Under the pieces are notes generated by a model. It was not told where the DNA came from. It made no database searches and saw nothing but the letters and a program-made list of their open reading frames with translations. This document shows positions 47,692 to 55,723 of a stretch of DNA of 55,723 nucleotides, in pieces. A program made the translations under genes and the position numbers. The DNA lies in assembly GCA_015655075.1 (NCBI GenBank), contig JAATFT010000034.1, positions 1 through 55,723 on the forward strand, in the 5' to 3' direction. Each line of letters opens with the position of its first letter. Within the stretch, counting starts at the first letter, position 1. The DNA comes from Clostridiales bacterium (GTDB lineage: Bacteria; Bacillota; Clostridia; Lachnospirales; Lachnospiraceae).

Positions 47692-48861
47692 CTACAGCAG
47701 TCCACCTAGTATATCGCTGAATTGCTTTGCAGATTTTTGCCAGCTTAAGGATTCTAAATAACCTTCTGCGGTATTGTGCATCTCTTCCAATAACCCAGGC
47801 TTCTTAATTACTTCTTTCATCTTACCATATAAATCCATATAGGAAAGGGAAGTAAGGATTGCGCTGCCCTCCGGGAAAAAATAGGGAAAGGTGCCGTCCT
47901 CAAATTCAATTAAAGGCAGACCTGTGGCCAGCATTTCATATGGTACCAGGGAAATATTGCTCATGGAAGCCACCATGCCAAAATCAGCTTTTTTATACAA
48001 AGCTAACAATTCTTTTTTGGATAACATTCCCAAGTTTTCTCCCGCATCACAGCGGAAGCTTTTATCCTCCCCAAAATATTTAATCTGAAGAAAAATACCG
48101 TCTTTTTTAAATTCTTCCTTTACCTGCCTTAACAGATATTGGGTGATACAAGGCAGCCTTTTTCCATAATATTTTAAATAAACGGCCAGAATGAAATCTT
48201 TTTTCCCGGCATAAGCAGCATAATCCCTGTGACAGGACGGATATTCCCGCTTTTCATAGGGAAATTCAATATAATCCACCGGAGACGTTGCCCTGCAGTT
48301 CTTCTCCACCATTTCTTTATTCCAGGGGCCTAAGCTGACCATATGAAGACCTTGCTCATAGGTTTTATTGGCCAAAAGAAACAGTTCCCCAAAAGGATAA
48401 AAATACGGCTCATAATCCTGAAGAAAGTACATTTTGTAGCCCTTCATTTTTTTTGTAAAGGAAACCGTGTCCCAGGAACTGGCAATTACAATATCCGAGT
48501 TTAATTTATCCAGGTATTTATTCGTATACATCTCTCCCTGATAATTACTCAGATTACAGCCTGCGCATTCTATCATATCTGACTTTGTCTGGGGCTTGTA
48601 CACAATATAGCCCACCTGATAACCCAATTTTGATAACTCGGTCCCCAACCTTAAAATTGAAGTCTGACCGCCGTTATACTTGGCCATACGCTCAATAACA
48701 AAGGTAATCTTATGGTTCTTTACCGGATTACTATTATGGAGGACAGAGGGGTCATAATTAGCCAGTCTGGCATTCACCTGCCTTTTTTCCATCGCGGCTA
48801 AAAGATTGTGATAAATTCCCTTTCCCCTGATTTTTAAAATGCTTTTCCATTTATTGATCAT
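47692..48861 (-). CDS. Glycosyltransferase (GT4/WsaF-like)
   Basis: A 389-residue cytoplasmic enzyme. The first half has ITFVIERMAKYNGGQTSILRLG; the second half has a retaining GT-B C-domain with FGMVASMSNISLVPYEMLATGLPLIEFE. The pattern resembles rhamnosyltransferase WsaF. Donor and acceptor are not known. It lies between two glycerophosphotransferase genes, so it probably decorates the same polymer. Confidence 0.8.
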   Translation of the reverse strand: MINKWKSILKIRGKGIYHNLLAAMEKRQVNARLANYDPSVLHNSNPVKNHKITFVIERMAKYNGGQTSILRLGTELSKLGYQVGYIVYKPQTKSDMIECAGCNLSNYQGEMYTNKYLDKLNSDIVIASSWDTVSFTKKMKGYKMYFLQDYEPYFYPFGELFLLANKTYEQGLHMVSLGPWNKEMVEKNCRATSPVDYIEFPYEKREYPSCHRDYAAYAGKKDFILAVYLKYYGKRLPCITQYLLRQVKEEFKKDGIFLQIKYFGEDKSFRCDAGENLGMLSKKELLALYKKADFGMVASMSNISLVPYEMLATGLPLIEFEDGTFPYFFPEGSAILTSLSYMDLYGKMKEVIKKPGLLEEMHNTAEGYLESLSWQKSAKQFSDILGGLL

Positions 48862-48868
48862 ATTTGTA

Positions 48869-50152
48869 TTACCTTTCCGCCTCCCTCAATACGGGCCGGG
48901 AACATGCAGATAGATTCTGTATGAGCTGTACTACCTTCTGGGAAGCATTTCCGTTATCTGCATGGTTATATTTATTATGAAATGCATCGTATTTTAACGC
49001 AAATTCCTCACCATTATAATTTAGAATGGAATCAATTAATTCCTCAGTGGACCTTACAATAGGTCCCGGAGCTTCTTCTAAGAAATCAAAATAAAAACCT
49101 CTTAAATTGTTTTTGTATCCTTCCAAATCATAAGTGAAAAACAACATGGGTCTTTTTAAAATACTGTAATCAAACATAACGGAAGAATAATCCGTAATCA
49201 GCATATCCGCCACCAGATATAACAAAGCAATATCCTCACACATATCAAATTTATAAACAAAGCCTTTCAATGCCGACCAATCCAGCGTTTCTTTCACCAG
49301 ATAATGATATTTGACAACACACACATACTCATTCCCCAGTTTTTCCCGGAGCAGATTAAAATCCAGGACCTTATTAAATTTATAGGCACCTTTCTCATAA
49401 TACTCATTATCCCTCCAGGTGGGGGCATACAATAAAATCTTTTTATCCAGGGGCAGCCCCATTTTTTTCTTTAAAGGGATAACCGTTTCCTCATTGTTAC
49501 CGGAAAACAGGATATCATTTCTGGGATAACCGATTTCTAATATGGTTTTATTAAATGCAAATGCCCTACGGAATACTTCTGTAGAAAAATGATTTTGGGA
49601 AATCAGATAGTCCCAGGTTCGTGTATTTTTATAAAAATTCTTTTTGTATTCCTCAATATTGGTTTCACCTGCCATATTGACGGATTTCATATCCAGTGCT
49701 AACTTTTTAAGAGGCGTGCCATGCCAGGTCTGAATGTAACGCACGCCCTTCCGTTTAATAATATAATTCGGCTGTCTGCAGTCACTTACCCATATTCCTG
49801 CAATACCCATAATCATAAAATAAAGGGTTCTGGTTCTTTTTAACTTTTTGGCATTTCCCGGAACATAAGTACTTACATCGTCCAGCATGATATAACACCG
49901 GTATTTCTTATCCAGTCCCCCCCGCACCATTTCTTCATAGATACATTTCGGGTTGCCGGTATAATTTCTGCCCATATTGCTTTCAAATACTATAATATCC
50001 TTTTGCACGGGGATTATCTTAATTTCAATGTGATATAATCGGAGAACTATTTTCCTTCCTGCTCTCTTTATTAATTTCAGGGCCTTTTTTATTACCTCAT
50101 TTGCTGCCTTTTTTATATTCCTTATCCTCTGTCTCAAATCCGGAATTTTCAT
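48869..50152 (-). CDS. CDP-glycerol glycerophosphotransferase (TagF-like)
   Basis: A 427-residue enzyme with the motifs QTWHGTPLKKLALDM, SQNHFSTEVF, GYPRNDILF, LYAPTWRD, KYHYLV, ITDYSSVMFDYSILKRP and FYFDFLEEAPGP. Its spacing resembles TagF/TarF-type polymerases. The ATG at 50152 has GGTGGGAG upstream; a GTG at 50167 abutting tagD lacks a site. It directly follows tagD, which makes its CDP-glycerol. Confidence 0.9.
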   Translation of the reverse strand: MKIPDLRQRIRNIKKAANEVIKKALKLIKRAGRKIVLRLYHIEIKIIPVQKDIIVFESNMGRNYTGNPKCIYEEMVRGGLDKKYRCYIMLDDVSTYVPGNAKKLKRTRTLYFMIMGIAGIWVSDCRQPNYIIKRKGVRYIQTWHGTPLKKLALDMKSVNMAGETNIEEYKKNFYKNTRTWDYLISQNHFSTEVFRRAFAFNKTILEIGYPRNDILFSGNNEETVIPLKKKMGLPLDKKILLYAPTWRDNEYYEKGAYKFNKVLDFNLLREKLGNEYVCVVKYHYLVKETLDWSALKGFVYKFDMCEDIALLYLVADMLITDYSSVMFDYSILKRPMLFFTYDLEGYKNNLRGFYFDFLEEAPGPIVRSTEELIDSILNYNGEEFALKYDAFHNKYNHADNGNASQKVVQLIQNLSACSRPVLREAER

Positions 50153-50167
50153 GTAAGTTTCTCCCAC

Positions 50168-50563
50168 CTATTTTCTCCCTAAGTGAAGATCGTTTTTTAT
50201 TTTAGTAGTTGAGATTCCCTCTGTTCTAGGCAGGTAGACAACCTCACAATAGTCCTTAAGAAAATCGAATTCACCCTTCCAGTCATCCCCCATAACAAAA
50301 ACATCTATATCATTTTCTACAACATCCTTTATTTTTTGCTCCCAATTGTATTCCGGGATTACTTCATCCACATATTTTATAGCTTCTAATATAATCTTCC
50401 TGTCTTCGTAGGAGTGATAAGCGGTTTTATGCTTTACGGCATTGAATTCATCGGTGGATAAAACCACAACAAGATAGTCGCCTAACTTTTTTGCCCTTCT
50501 TAATAAGTTGATATGCCCCACATGAAGCAAATCATAAGTACCATAAGTAATAACTTTTTTCAT
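50168..50563 (-). CDS. tagD: Glycerol-3-phosphate cytidylyltransferase
   Basis: A 131-residue enzyme making CDP-glycerol from CTP and glycerol-3-phosphate. HVGH at residues 14-17, and RTEGISTTKI near the end, are the nucleotidyltransferase signatures. Normal family length. First gene of the cluster that uses CDP-glycerol, strong evidence for a teichoic-acid-like polymer. Confidence 0.96.
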   Translation of the reverse strand: MKKVITYGTYDLLHVGHINLLRRAKKLGDYLVVVLSTDEFNAVKHKTAYHSYEDRKIILEAIKYVDEVIPEYNWEQKIKDVVENDIDVFVMGDDWKGEFDFLKDYCEVVYLPRTEGISTTKIKNDLHLGRK

Positions 50564-50687
50564 AATCTTAATTGCCTTTCTTCCTATCTATTTACACCTA
50601 TATGTTTTATATAAGTTTCATCCTATCGTTTACTTTTTAAACATGAAACATTGCAAATGTTAATTTAAAGCTGCTATTTTCTTAAGT

Positions 50688-50963
50688 TTAGTCCGGCAGT
50701 TCTTCTCCCAGGCCGGATTCAATGGCTTTCATAAGGGTGCCCAGAGCCTCCTTTTCATCTTCACCTTCACAGATTAACTCTATTTCATCACCGGATTTTA
50801 TACACGCACCCAGTACCCCTAAGACACTTTTGGCATTGGCAGTCGTGTTCTTGAATCGAATATTTACCTTGGAACGAAATTCTATGGCTGTTTTGCATAG
50901 TATACCAGCCGGCCGTAAATGTAATCCCGTAGGATTTTTTACTACAACCTTACTACTTACCAT
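50688..50963 (-). CDS. ptsH: HPr family phosphocarrier
   Basis: A 91-residue HPr. His15 in NPTGLHLRPAG takes phosphate from enzyme I; Ser46 in NAKSVLGVLG is the HPr-kinase site, so both sugar-transport and catabolite-control roles are open. It has a slightly longer acidic C-terminus (GLGEELPD). It lies downstream of cdaR on the same strand (74-nt gap) with AGGAGG just upstream; no enzyme I is linked. Confidence 0.93.
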   Translation of the reverse strand: MVSSKVVVKNPTGLHLRPAGILCKTAIEFRSKVNIRFKNTTANAKSVLGVLGACIKSGDEIELICEGEDEKEALGTLMKAIESGLGEELPD

Positions 50964-51037
50964 TCCTCTACCTCCTATAAACCGCCTTTGGTTATTTGTA
51001 TGTATTCAATCCGGATTCCTGACCTTTTATTAACCCT

Positions 51038-52264
51038 TTATCCAGAAGCATCACTTATTTTAATGCTTATACTGGAATTTGAGATGGTAATATCGCTGTC
51101 CGGCGGATTGAACTCTATATTGTATCGTCTGGTTCCAATATCCGTATTCCCTAAATCAATATACGGCTTCAAATTATATTTGTTAATAGTGGAAAGCACG
51201 TCTTTTTCCCCGTAAACTTCCACCTTTAAAGTAGCCTTCTTGTTAAATGTAGCCGTTAAGCCTGCGGGTAAATTACGAAGCTCTATATCGCTGCTGTTAT
51301 AGCTGATATCCTTGCTTATTAATTTTTCAACCTTTACATTAATAACGGCAGTTTGATTATCATCTATGAGAATTACGTCATCTTTGATAAAATCCACAAT
51401 ATTAACCTCATCTTCAATATCTGACTTTTGGTTATCGATATTGTATTCACCCATTATATATTGTACTTTATCCAGTTCACTCTGTTCACCTGCTATCACC
51501 ACCTGCTTGGGCTCATAGTCAGGGGTTCCGTATTTATACCCGGGGTACGGCGTTCCCTTCAATTCAATAAACAGATTTACTGTTTTCGTTTTTAGAAGAT
51601 CCACCGATACATTCACTTCTTCATAGTTTAATTCCATTTTACCGGAGTCCATTAAGGTCCCGTTATTATCATATACTTTAGGAACGATCCCTGTTTTCTC
51701 AAACGATTCCCTAACGTCGGCAACGTTTACTTCTACAACTACTTCCTTTATTTTGTTAATAACCGATTCCGCCCCTGATACCTGTATAATATTAGGACTG
51801 GCCGTTTTCTCCTTAATATAGTATCCCTCCGCAACTGTACCTATTGTTACCACATCAATTTTGAACTGCTTTGTTTCCAGGTTTTCCAGATTCACCTGCA
51901 TGGTATGATTTTCTTTCTCTATTTCAACATTATCGCCATACTCCGGTAGGGCTACATCAATTGGAACCGCCCCTACTATGGATAATTTTGACAGGTCTGC
52001 TACCGCCTGGAAATCGGATACTTCAAGAGATTCAATAATGGAACGTTTTGCTTTTACCTTTACATCAACCGCATTTCCGGAAACCACATCATATACTTTA
52101 TCTACCTGTGCCAAAGCATTTTCATTAATTTTAGTAACAGGTATATCATAAAAAGTCTGCGTATCAACAGGGTCCTCAACATTCAGGATAACAACCCATA
52201 CAAGAAATGCCACAAGCAGGGACAGAATTTTAAGGCTTAAGTTTCTAGTCAATCTTTTTTTCAT
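51038..52264 (-). CDS. cdaR: CdaR, YbbR-domain regulator of CdaA
   Basis: A 408-residue membrane protein: basic N-terminus, one TM (about 10-28, LSLKILSLLVAFLVWVVIL) and an outside region of three to four YbbR-like repeats with PVTKIN, DVVTIGTVAEGYYIKE and PGYKYGTPDYEPKQVVIAG. CdaR controls the diadenylate cyclase CdaA. The start at 52264 overlaps the cdaA stop by 20 nt; the longer frame to 52360 lies wholly inside cdaA. Confidence 0.92.
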   Translation of the reverse strand: MKKRLTRNLSLKILSLLVAFLVWVVILNVEDPVDTQTFYDIPVTKINENALAQVDKVYDVVSGNAVDVKVKAKRSIIESLEVSDFQAVADLSKLSIVGAVPIDVALPEYGDNVEIEKENHTMQVNLENLETKQFKIDVVTIGTVAEGYYIKEKTASPNIIQVSGAESVINKIKEVVVEVNVADVRESFEKTGIVPKVYDNNGTLMDSGKMELNYEEVNVSVDLLKTKTVNLFIELKGTPYPGYKYGTPDYEPKQVVIAGEQSELDKVQYIMGEYNIDNQKSDIEDEVNIVDFIKDDVILIDDNQTAVINVKVEKLISKDISYNSSDIELRNLPAGLTATFNKKATLKVEVYGEKDVLSTINKYNLKPYIDLGNTDIGTRRYNIEFNPPDSDITISNSSISIKISDASG

Positions 52265-53123
52265 TCTTATCCCTTCCCTTCCATAATTTAATTTTCTTAA
52301 CATCAACCGCTTTATCCTGCAGAGCAATGATTTTATTGCGCAGATAGTCCCCGTCCACATTCCGGATTAAAGTTCCGCCGGTGGCTATGGATACCTTGCC
52401 GGTTTCCTCCGAAACAATGATTGTTAAACTGTCACTCACCTCGCTGACACCGATACCGGCTCTGTGTCTGGTCCCCAGATCTTTGCTTAAATGCATATTG
52501 TCGGATAAGGGCAGGTAACAGGTAGCCGCTACTATCCGGTTGCCCCGAAGAATGACGGCTCCGTCATGTAAAGGAGTATTGTGCTCAAATATGTTAATTA
52601 ATAACTGGCTGCTGACCAGGGAATCTATTGCTATGCCTGTCTTCTCGAATTCACTTAAGGGTATATCCTTTTCAATTACAATTAAAGCACCGGTTTTGGT
52701 TTTCGCCAGCTCAAAAGAAGCTTTTACAATCCCTACCACCGTTTCGTCGGAAAAACGCTCGTTCCTGTCCTTGGAATCGTTAAAGTTAAACAGCGGACTC
52801 ACTAAATTATTCTGACCAAGCTGTTCCAGGGCTTTCCTAAATTCCGGCTGAAATACGATAATGACTGCAATAATACCCACATTAATGCATTTAAAGAAAA
52901 TCCACAGTATAACGTTTAAATTTAATATGGAGGCAATAATCCATAAAACCAGTAAGACAATGAGACCCTTCACTAATATCCATGCTCTTGTCTGTTTTAC
53001 CCATCTGATTACATTATAAATTGCAAAAGCAATAATAAGAATTTCGAAAATATCCGTAATTCCTATTTTGGGAAGTGACAGCCACGCTACGTAATCTTTA
53101 AAAAAATTTATAATTGTCTCCAT
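52245..53123 (-). CDS. cdaA: Diadenylate cyclase CdaA
   Basis: A 292-residue enzyme making c-di-AMP from two ATP. Three N-terminal TM segments (about 22-92), then the DAC domain with DGA at 187-189 and RHR at 219-221, both catalytic motifs intact. C-di-AMP controls potassium and osmotic balance and cell-wall homeostasis. It overlaps cdaR and follows two membrane-protein genes. glmM, often third in this operon, is not in the window; HPr stands in its place. Confidence 0.97.
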   Translation of the reverse strand: METIINFFKDYVAWLSLPKIGITDIFEILIIAFAIYNVIRWVKQTRAWILVKGLIVLLVLWIIASILNLNVILWIFFKCINVGIIAVIIVFQPEFRKALEQLGQNNLVSPLFNFNDSKDRNERFSDETVVGIVKASFELAKTKTGALIVIEKDIPLSEFEKTGIAIDSLVSSQLLINIFEHNTPLHDGAVILRGNRIVAATCYLPLSDNMHLSKDLGTRHRAGIGVSEVSDSLTIIVSEETGKVSIATGGTLIRNVDGDYLRNKIIALQDKAVDVKKIKLWKGRDKNEKKID

Positions 53124-53148
53124 AATAACACACCTGCTTTATATAGTA

Positions 53149-54219
53149 TTATTTCGAATCGTCTTTGTTGCTGACATCATAGTTTTGGTACTCCTCATGG
53201 TACTCCTCATAATCCTCTTCATAGTCTTCTTCCTCTTCCGGTAAAACTTCATTGTTTATTTTACCCATTAAATCCCGGGGTAAAGTGGCATTTTTCTGGG
53301 TATTGAACCTCTTTACGTTAACCTGAGGCGCCGTTACATTAATCTTGGGCACGGCCTTCACATAATAATAATAATCCTCATCTTCAAACTGTACATGTTC
53401 CACACCTGTGTAATCAAGAGCTATGTAAAAAAATTGTATTACTACGGTTAAAATTCCAGAAACAACCGTGCCTGCAATCATAACACCGATCTGTTCCGAT
53501 ACCTCCAGTTTCAAATCACTGAATAAAAATCCTAAAATACAGGTAAGAGTACCTGCTGCCACGGCAATTTCACGGGCATAATCAAATTTCATCCGTCTTA
53601 CAAAATAGGTTACAAGAATAATCAGGGAAAAAATAACAATTGTCATAAATAATTGTTTATTACTGAATAAACTGTCTATCACATAAGTATATAGCTGCAG
53701 GGTATCCTCAACACTGGTACTAATCTGCATAGTAGCCGCTTCCTTTATGATTCCGAACAAATAGAACAGAATCACCCCGCATGCCGTAGGTACTATGGAA
53801 AGAGGGGTTGCAAATAATCCTAATACAAGGGGTATAATATACGGAATCTTTAAAAAATACAGAACAGGAATTGCTACAACCGCATATCCCAATTTAGGTG
53901 TAAACCGGAGAAATAAACAATACATGATTAATAAAATCATTATAACAATCACGGATAAAATTTTTGATAAATAATAAACATGACCTATGGTTATCAAAGC
54001 CGCCAGTAAAACCAATATGGCAGACGGCGTAAACGCACTTAGTAACGATAATACCAATGCAACGGAAATCTGCTTTAGCCGATGGTCATAACCGATGGAA
54101 GTGTTGATTATCTGAAACACAATCATAGCTATCAGAAATTTTAAAACTGTATCGATATATATTTCATGTTTTTGGTACAGACTTCGCAACCTTGCCCTTA
54201 GTACTAAAAATGTCATCAT
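53149..54219 (-). CDS. Polytopic membrane protein of the cdaA operon, function unknown
   Basis: A 356-residue protein with about nine to ten hydrophobic segments in residues 25-275, then a cytoplasmic tail with DEDYYYYVKAVPKINV and an extremely acidic stretch of EE, DY and EEY units. I do not recognise a named domain. It starts with two ATGs 18 nt after the upstream gene and ends 25 nt before cdaA, so all are probably co-transcribed. A role linked to c-di-AMP is inference from position only. Confidence 0.75.
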   Translation of the reverse strand: MMTFLVLRARLRSLYQKHEIYIDTVLKFLIAMIVFQIINTSIGYDHRLKQISVALVLSLLSAFTPSAILVLLAALITIGHVYYLSKILSVIVIMILLIMYCLFLRFTPKLGYAVVAIPVLYFLKIPYIIPLVLGLFATPLSIVPTACGVILFYLFGIIKEAATMQISTSVEDTLQLYTYVIDSLFSNKQLFMTIVIFSLIILVTYFVRRMKFDYAREIAVAAGTLTCILGFLFSDLKLEVSEQIGVMIAGTVVSGILTVVIQFFYIALDYTGVEHVQFEDEDYYYYVKAVPKINVTAPQVNVKRFNTQKNATLPRDLMGKINNEVLPEEEEDYEEDYEEYHEEYQNYDVSNKDDSK

Positions 54220-54236
54220 TATTTTTTGCCTCCCAA

Positions 54237-54638
54237 CTATCCCTTCGCTTTCTCTTCTCTATAAAAACTGCTTAATTTCTTCAGGGATTTGTAATATTTT
54301 GACAGGTTTTTTCTGGAATAATCATATTTTAACGAATATCCTATTATTGAGCCGGTTACAAATACTGCCATAATCATAATATAAAGTCCTAAGACATACT
54401 GCCCTATCCGGACAAAATCAAAGGTTACTAATTTACTAATTATATATTCAGCCCTATACATTCCTATCATCAGCAGAATCAGAATATAGCCCATGGTAAC
54501 GCTTACAACGGTCTTTAGGACCTGCAGCCTGACATAATCCGTTTTGTAATATTTACTCATTTTAATGTCTTCTTTACCCTCTTTTTGTTCGTATAAAGCA
54601 AGTTTAGTCATGATCCTGATCTTTTTATTGTTTAACAT
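54237..54638 (-). CDS. Small membrane protein at the head of the cdaA operon
   Basis: A 133-residue protein with a basic cytoplasmic start (MLNNKKIRIMTKLALYEQKE), two TM segments (about 44-62 and 78-100) and a basic tail KNLSKYYKSLKKLSSFYREE. GGAGG before the ATG at 54638 supports the full-length start over an internal ATG at residue 27. No named family is recognised. It is first in the operon with the protein at 53149, cdaA and cdaR. Confidence 0.75.
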   Translation of the reverse strand: MLNNKKIRIMTKLALYEQKEGKEDIKMSKYYKTDYVRLQVLKTVVSVTMGYILILLMIGMYRAEYIISKLVTFDFVRIGQYVLGLYIMIMAVFVTGSIIGYSLKYDYSRKNLSKYYKSLKKLSSFYREEKAKG

Positions 54639-54776
54639 ACTATAACCTCCATTTTGTTACTCCTGCCCCCCTGAATTTCATACTATTTATTATTGTATTT
54701 TTCACAATATTATTATACATTATAACATACCGTCAAATGATTTTCGAGCCTTATTTTTAAAGAATTATTTTTCTTA

Positions 54777-54805
54777 TTGCAGCAAGTAATTTATAAGGTT
54801 ATAAT
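54777..54805 (+). promoter_or_regulatory. Promoter ahead of a truncated gene
   Basis: TTGCAG (54777-54782), a 17-nt spacer and TATAAT (54800-54805). Confidence 0.55.
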
Positions 54806-54850
54806 AATAACCACCGAAGACATTTTCAAAAAACTGACGGAGGACTGATT

Positions 54851-54904
54851 GTGCTTGATGTCCGAATATGGAAACAAATAGCAAGCTATAGGATTGCAGA
54901 ATAG
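54851..54904 (+). pseudogene. Start of an HTH-regulator-like gene, truncated to 17 codons
   Basis: After a promoter and a GGAGGA ribosome site, a GTG opens LDVRIWKQIASYRIAE and then a stop. This looks like the first helix of an XRE-type repressor whose remainder is lost. The length is too short to prove. Confidence 0.35.
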
Positions 54905-55018
54905 ATATTATATTTCCGACTCAATTGGTAGTAAGCGAAATTCCTTTTCCCTTTCACTATATCTCCCAATCATGAATGTCCAAATGTTCGGGGCGAGATA
55001 AAAATTTTTATCTATAAT

Positions 55019-55060
55019 AAAAAACGCCCGGATGGACAAATATCCTCTGGACGTTTTTTA
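55019..55060. terminator. Isolated hairpin terminator
   Basis: AAAAACG, CCGGA and TCC, CGTTTTTT pair with mismatches around ATGGACAAATA. No intact gene now precedes it. Confidence 0.5.
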
Positions 55061-55123
55061 TATATCAATGATATCATTTGTAAGTTCATATTTCAAAAAA
55101 TTGCAAAGTACTTTCCAACACTA

Positions 55124-55222
55124 TCAATAGAAATACTTACCACATTTCAGACAAGTCCAACAAACAAGCCCATGTGGAACCACATACTTGTTTGTATGGC
55201 AATTAGGGCAGCTATAAAAAAA
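55124..55222 (-). pseudogene. Zinc-ribbon C-terminal fragment
   Basis: The minus strand encodes SCPNCHTNKYVVPHG and CWTCLKCGKYFY then a stop: two CxxC pairs of a zinc ribbon. It is cut off upstream by the inverted ends at 55221. The parent gene is not known. Confidence 0.45.
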
Positions 55223-55282
55223 CTGCACCCCTTTAGTCTGACATGTTGATTTTATCACATGCCTAACTTTTGGGGTGCAGTT
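55221..55282. mobile_element. Two inverted IS ends fused into a 62-bp remnant
   Basis: AACTGCACCCCTTTAGTCTG from the left and AACTGCACCCCAAAAGTTAG from the right read inward toward each other with almost nothing between. The sequences resemble ends of IS3-family (IS150-type) elements, from memory. No transposase is present. Confidence 0.6.
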
Positions 55283-55327
55283 AAATCGGAGGTTGATTTC
55301 GCTGTGTTGTTTAAATTGGTTTTGCCG

Positions 55328-55605
55328 TTACTTTTGCATAATATGGATGGCAAAGCCGCCAAACTCGCCGTCTAAATAGACGTTCTTCAGTTTGCCATCC
55401 TCGGAATATGCGGCAGTATCCATGTTGAAGGAGAAGCCTTTCTCTTTCAACTCTTCTGCGGCAGCGGTCAAATCAGGTGTACGCATAGCGATATGACCGT
55501 TTGCACCCAGGAATGGAGCCTTCATACACTCGAAGTAAGGGCCGCCGAATTCGGACTTTTGTCCGTGACGAGGCTCCAGGTTAAACAACATGCTCAGAAG
55601 CTGAG
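55328..55605 (-). pseudogene. C-terminal VOC-like domain fragment, possibly of a KDPG-aldolase fusion
   Basis: About 92 codons remain: LEPRHGQKSEF, FECMKAPFLGANGHIAM, YSEDGKLKNVYLDGEFGG and FAIHIMQK. This fits the extra VOC-like end of some Firmicute bifunctional KDPG/KHG aldolases, with GHIA and the GGFAIH end. The frame continues in phase to the CTAG at 55606, where MITE D2 interrupts it and brings a stop codon, so the N-terminal part is cut off or lies beyond the window. Codon use looks more G+C-rich than in neighbouring genes. Confidence 0.6.
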
Positions 55606-55723
55606 CTAGTGCACTGGCAAGTTGATATCTTGTCTAATGGCTTGCCTGAATTTCCATCTGCTTCGTTGTCGTCAATCGACGTAGCCACCGCTACGCCTCA
55701 TTCCTCCGCCTCGCAGAATGAAA
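55606..55723. mobile_element. Family D MITE-like element, copy D2, cut by the window end
   Basis: From CTAG at 55606 it matches the inverse of D1 over the remaining 118 bp, including GCAAGTTGATATCTTGT and the GCCTCATTCCTCCGCCTCGC stretch. Confidence 0.85.

Overview
The window looks like a chromosomal segment of a low-G+C anaerobic Firmicute, most likely Clostridia of the Lachnospiraceae type. The evidence is a CIRCE-controlled groES-groEL operon, strong AGGAGG ribosome sites, sigma-A promoters, a full pst-pho phosphate locus, lipoproteins with lipoboxes, a cdaA-cdaR c-di-AMP operon and several proteins of Clostridia-restricted families. This is read from the sequence alone; no database search was run. 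Most genes lie on the minus strand.

Layout: 1-144 holds the 5' part of a probable 6S RNA (minus strand) with its own promoter. 202-2453 is a two-component system. 2850-6811 carries a Big_2 surface protein, a flotillin/NfeD-like pair and a cold shock protein. 7038-10576 holds purH, a small lipoprotein and a Lit-like membrane protein. 10931-18267 is the phosphate locus transcribed pstS-pstC-pstA-pstB-phoU-phoB-phoR, with a candidate PHO box ahead of pstS. 18993-23209 has a dCMP deaminase, a cell-wall amidase, guaB and a small membrane protein. 23800-25859 is groES-groEL under CIRCE. 26354-33137 holds two cysteine-rich proteins of unknown function, glnS, hisC, a second aminotransferase and a cytidylate-kinase-like gene. 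33148-38011 is a complete branched-chain amino acid ABC transporter. 38326-43381 has a zinc-ribbon protein, a TIM-barrel-like protein, a ClpX-type unfoldase and an HtrA protease. 43894-50563 is a surface glycopolymer (teichoic-acid-like) cluster. 50688-54638 holds HPr and the c-di-AMP operon with two conserved membrane proteins. 54777-55723 is a graveyard of gene and mobile-element fragments.

The most unusual content is between the genes. At least five families of short dispersed hairpin elements fill the intergenic gaps, and several differ by compensatory changes in their stems. Families A and B are multi-hairpin units of about 80-140 bp, often just upstream of a gene in the same direction. 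Families C and D are palindromic MITE-like units of about 165 bp that both sit in CTAG targets and in one place share a single CTAG. Family E is an 85-95 bp unit present once alone and once as a tandem pair. Some copies donate parts of genes: a stop codon for htrA, the C-terminus of a lipoprotein, and the leader of purH.

Other points worth attention are a PDZ-like domain inserted in the first outer loop of PstA, a nearly identical 29-nt leader (with an overlapping upstream ORF) in front of phoB and an unrelated histidine kinase gene, a second non-CIRCE palindrome over the groES promoter, and two conserved membrane proteins in the cdaA operon.
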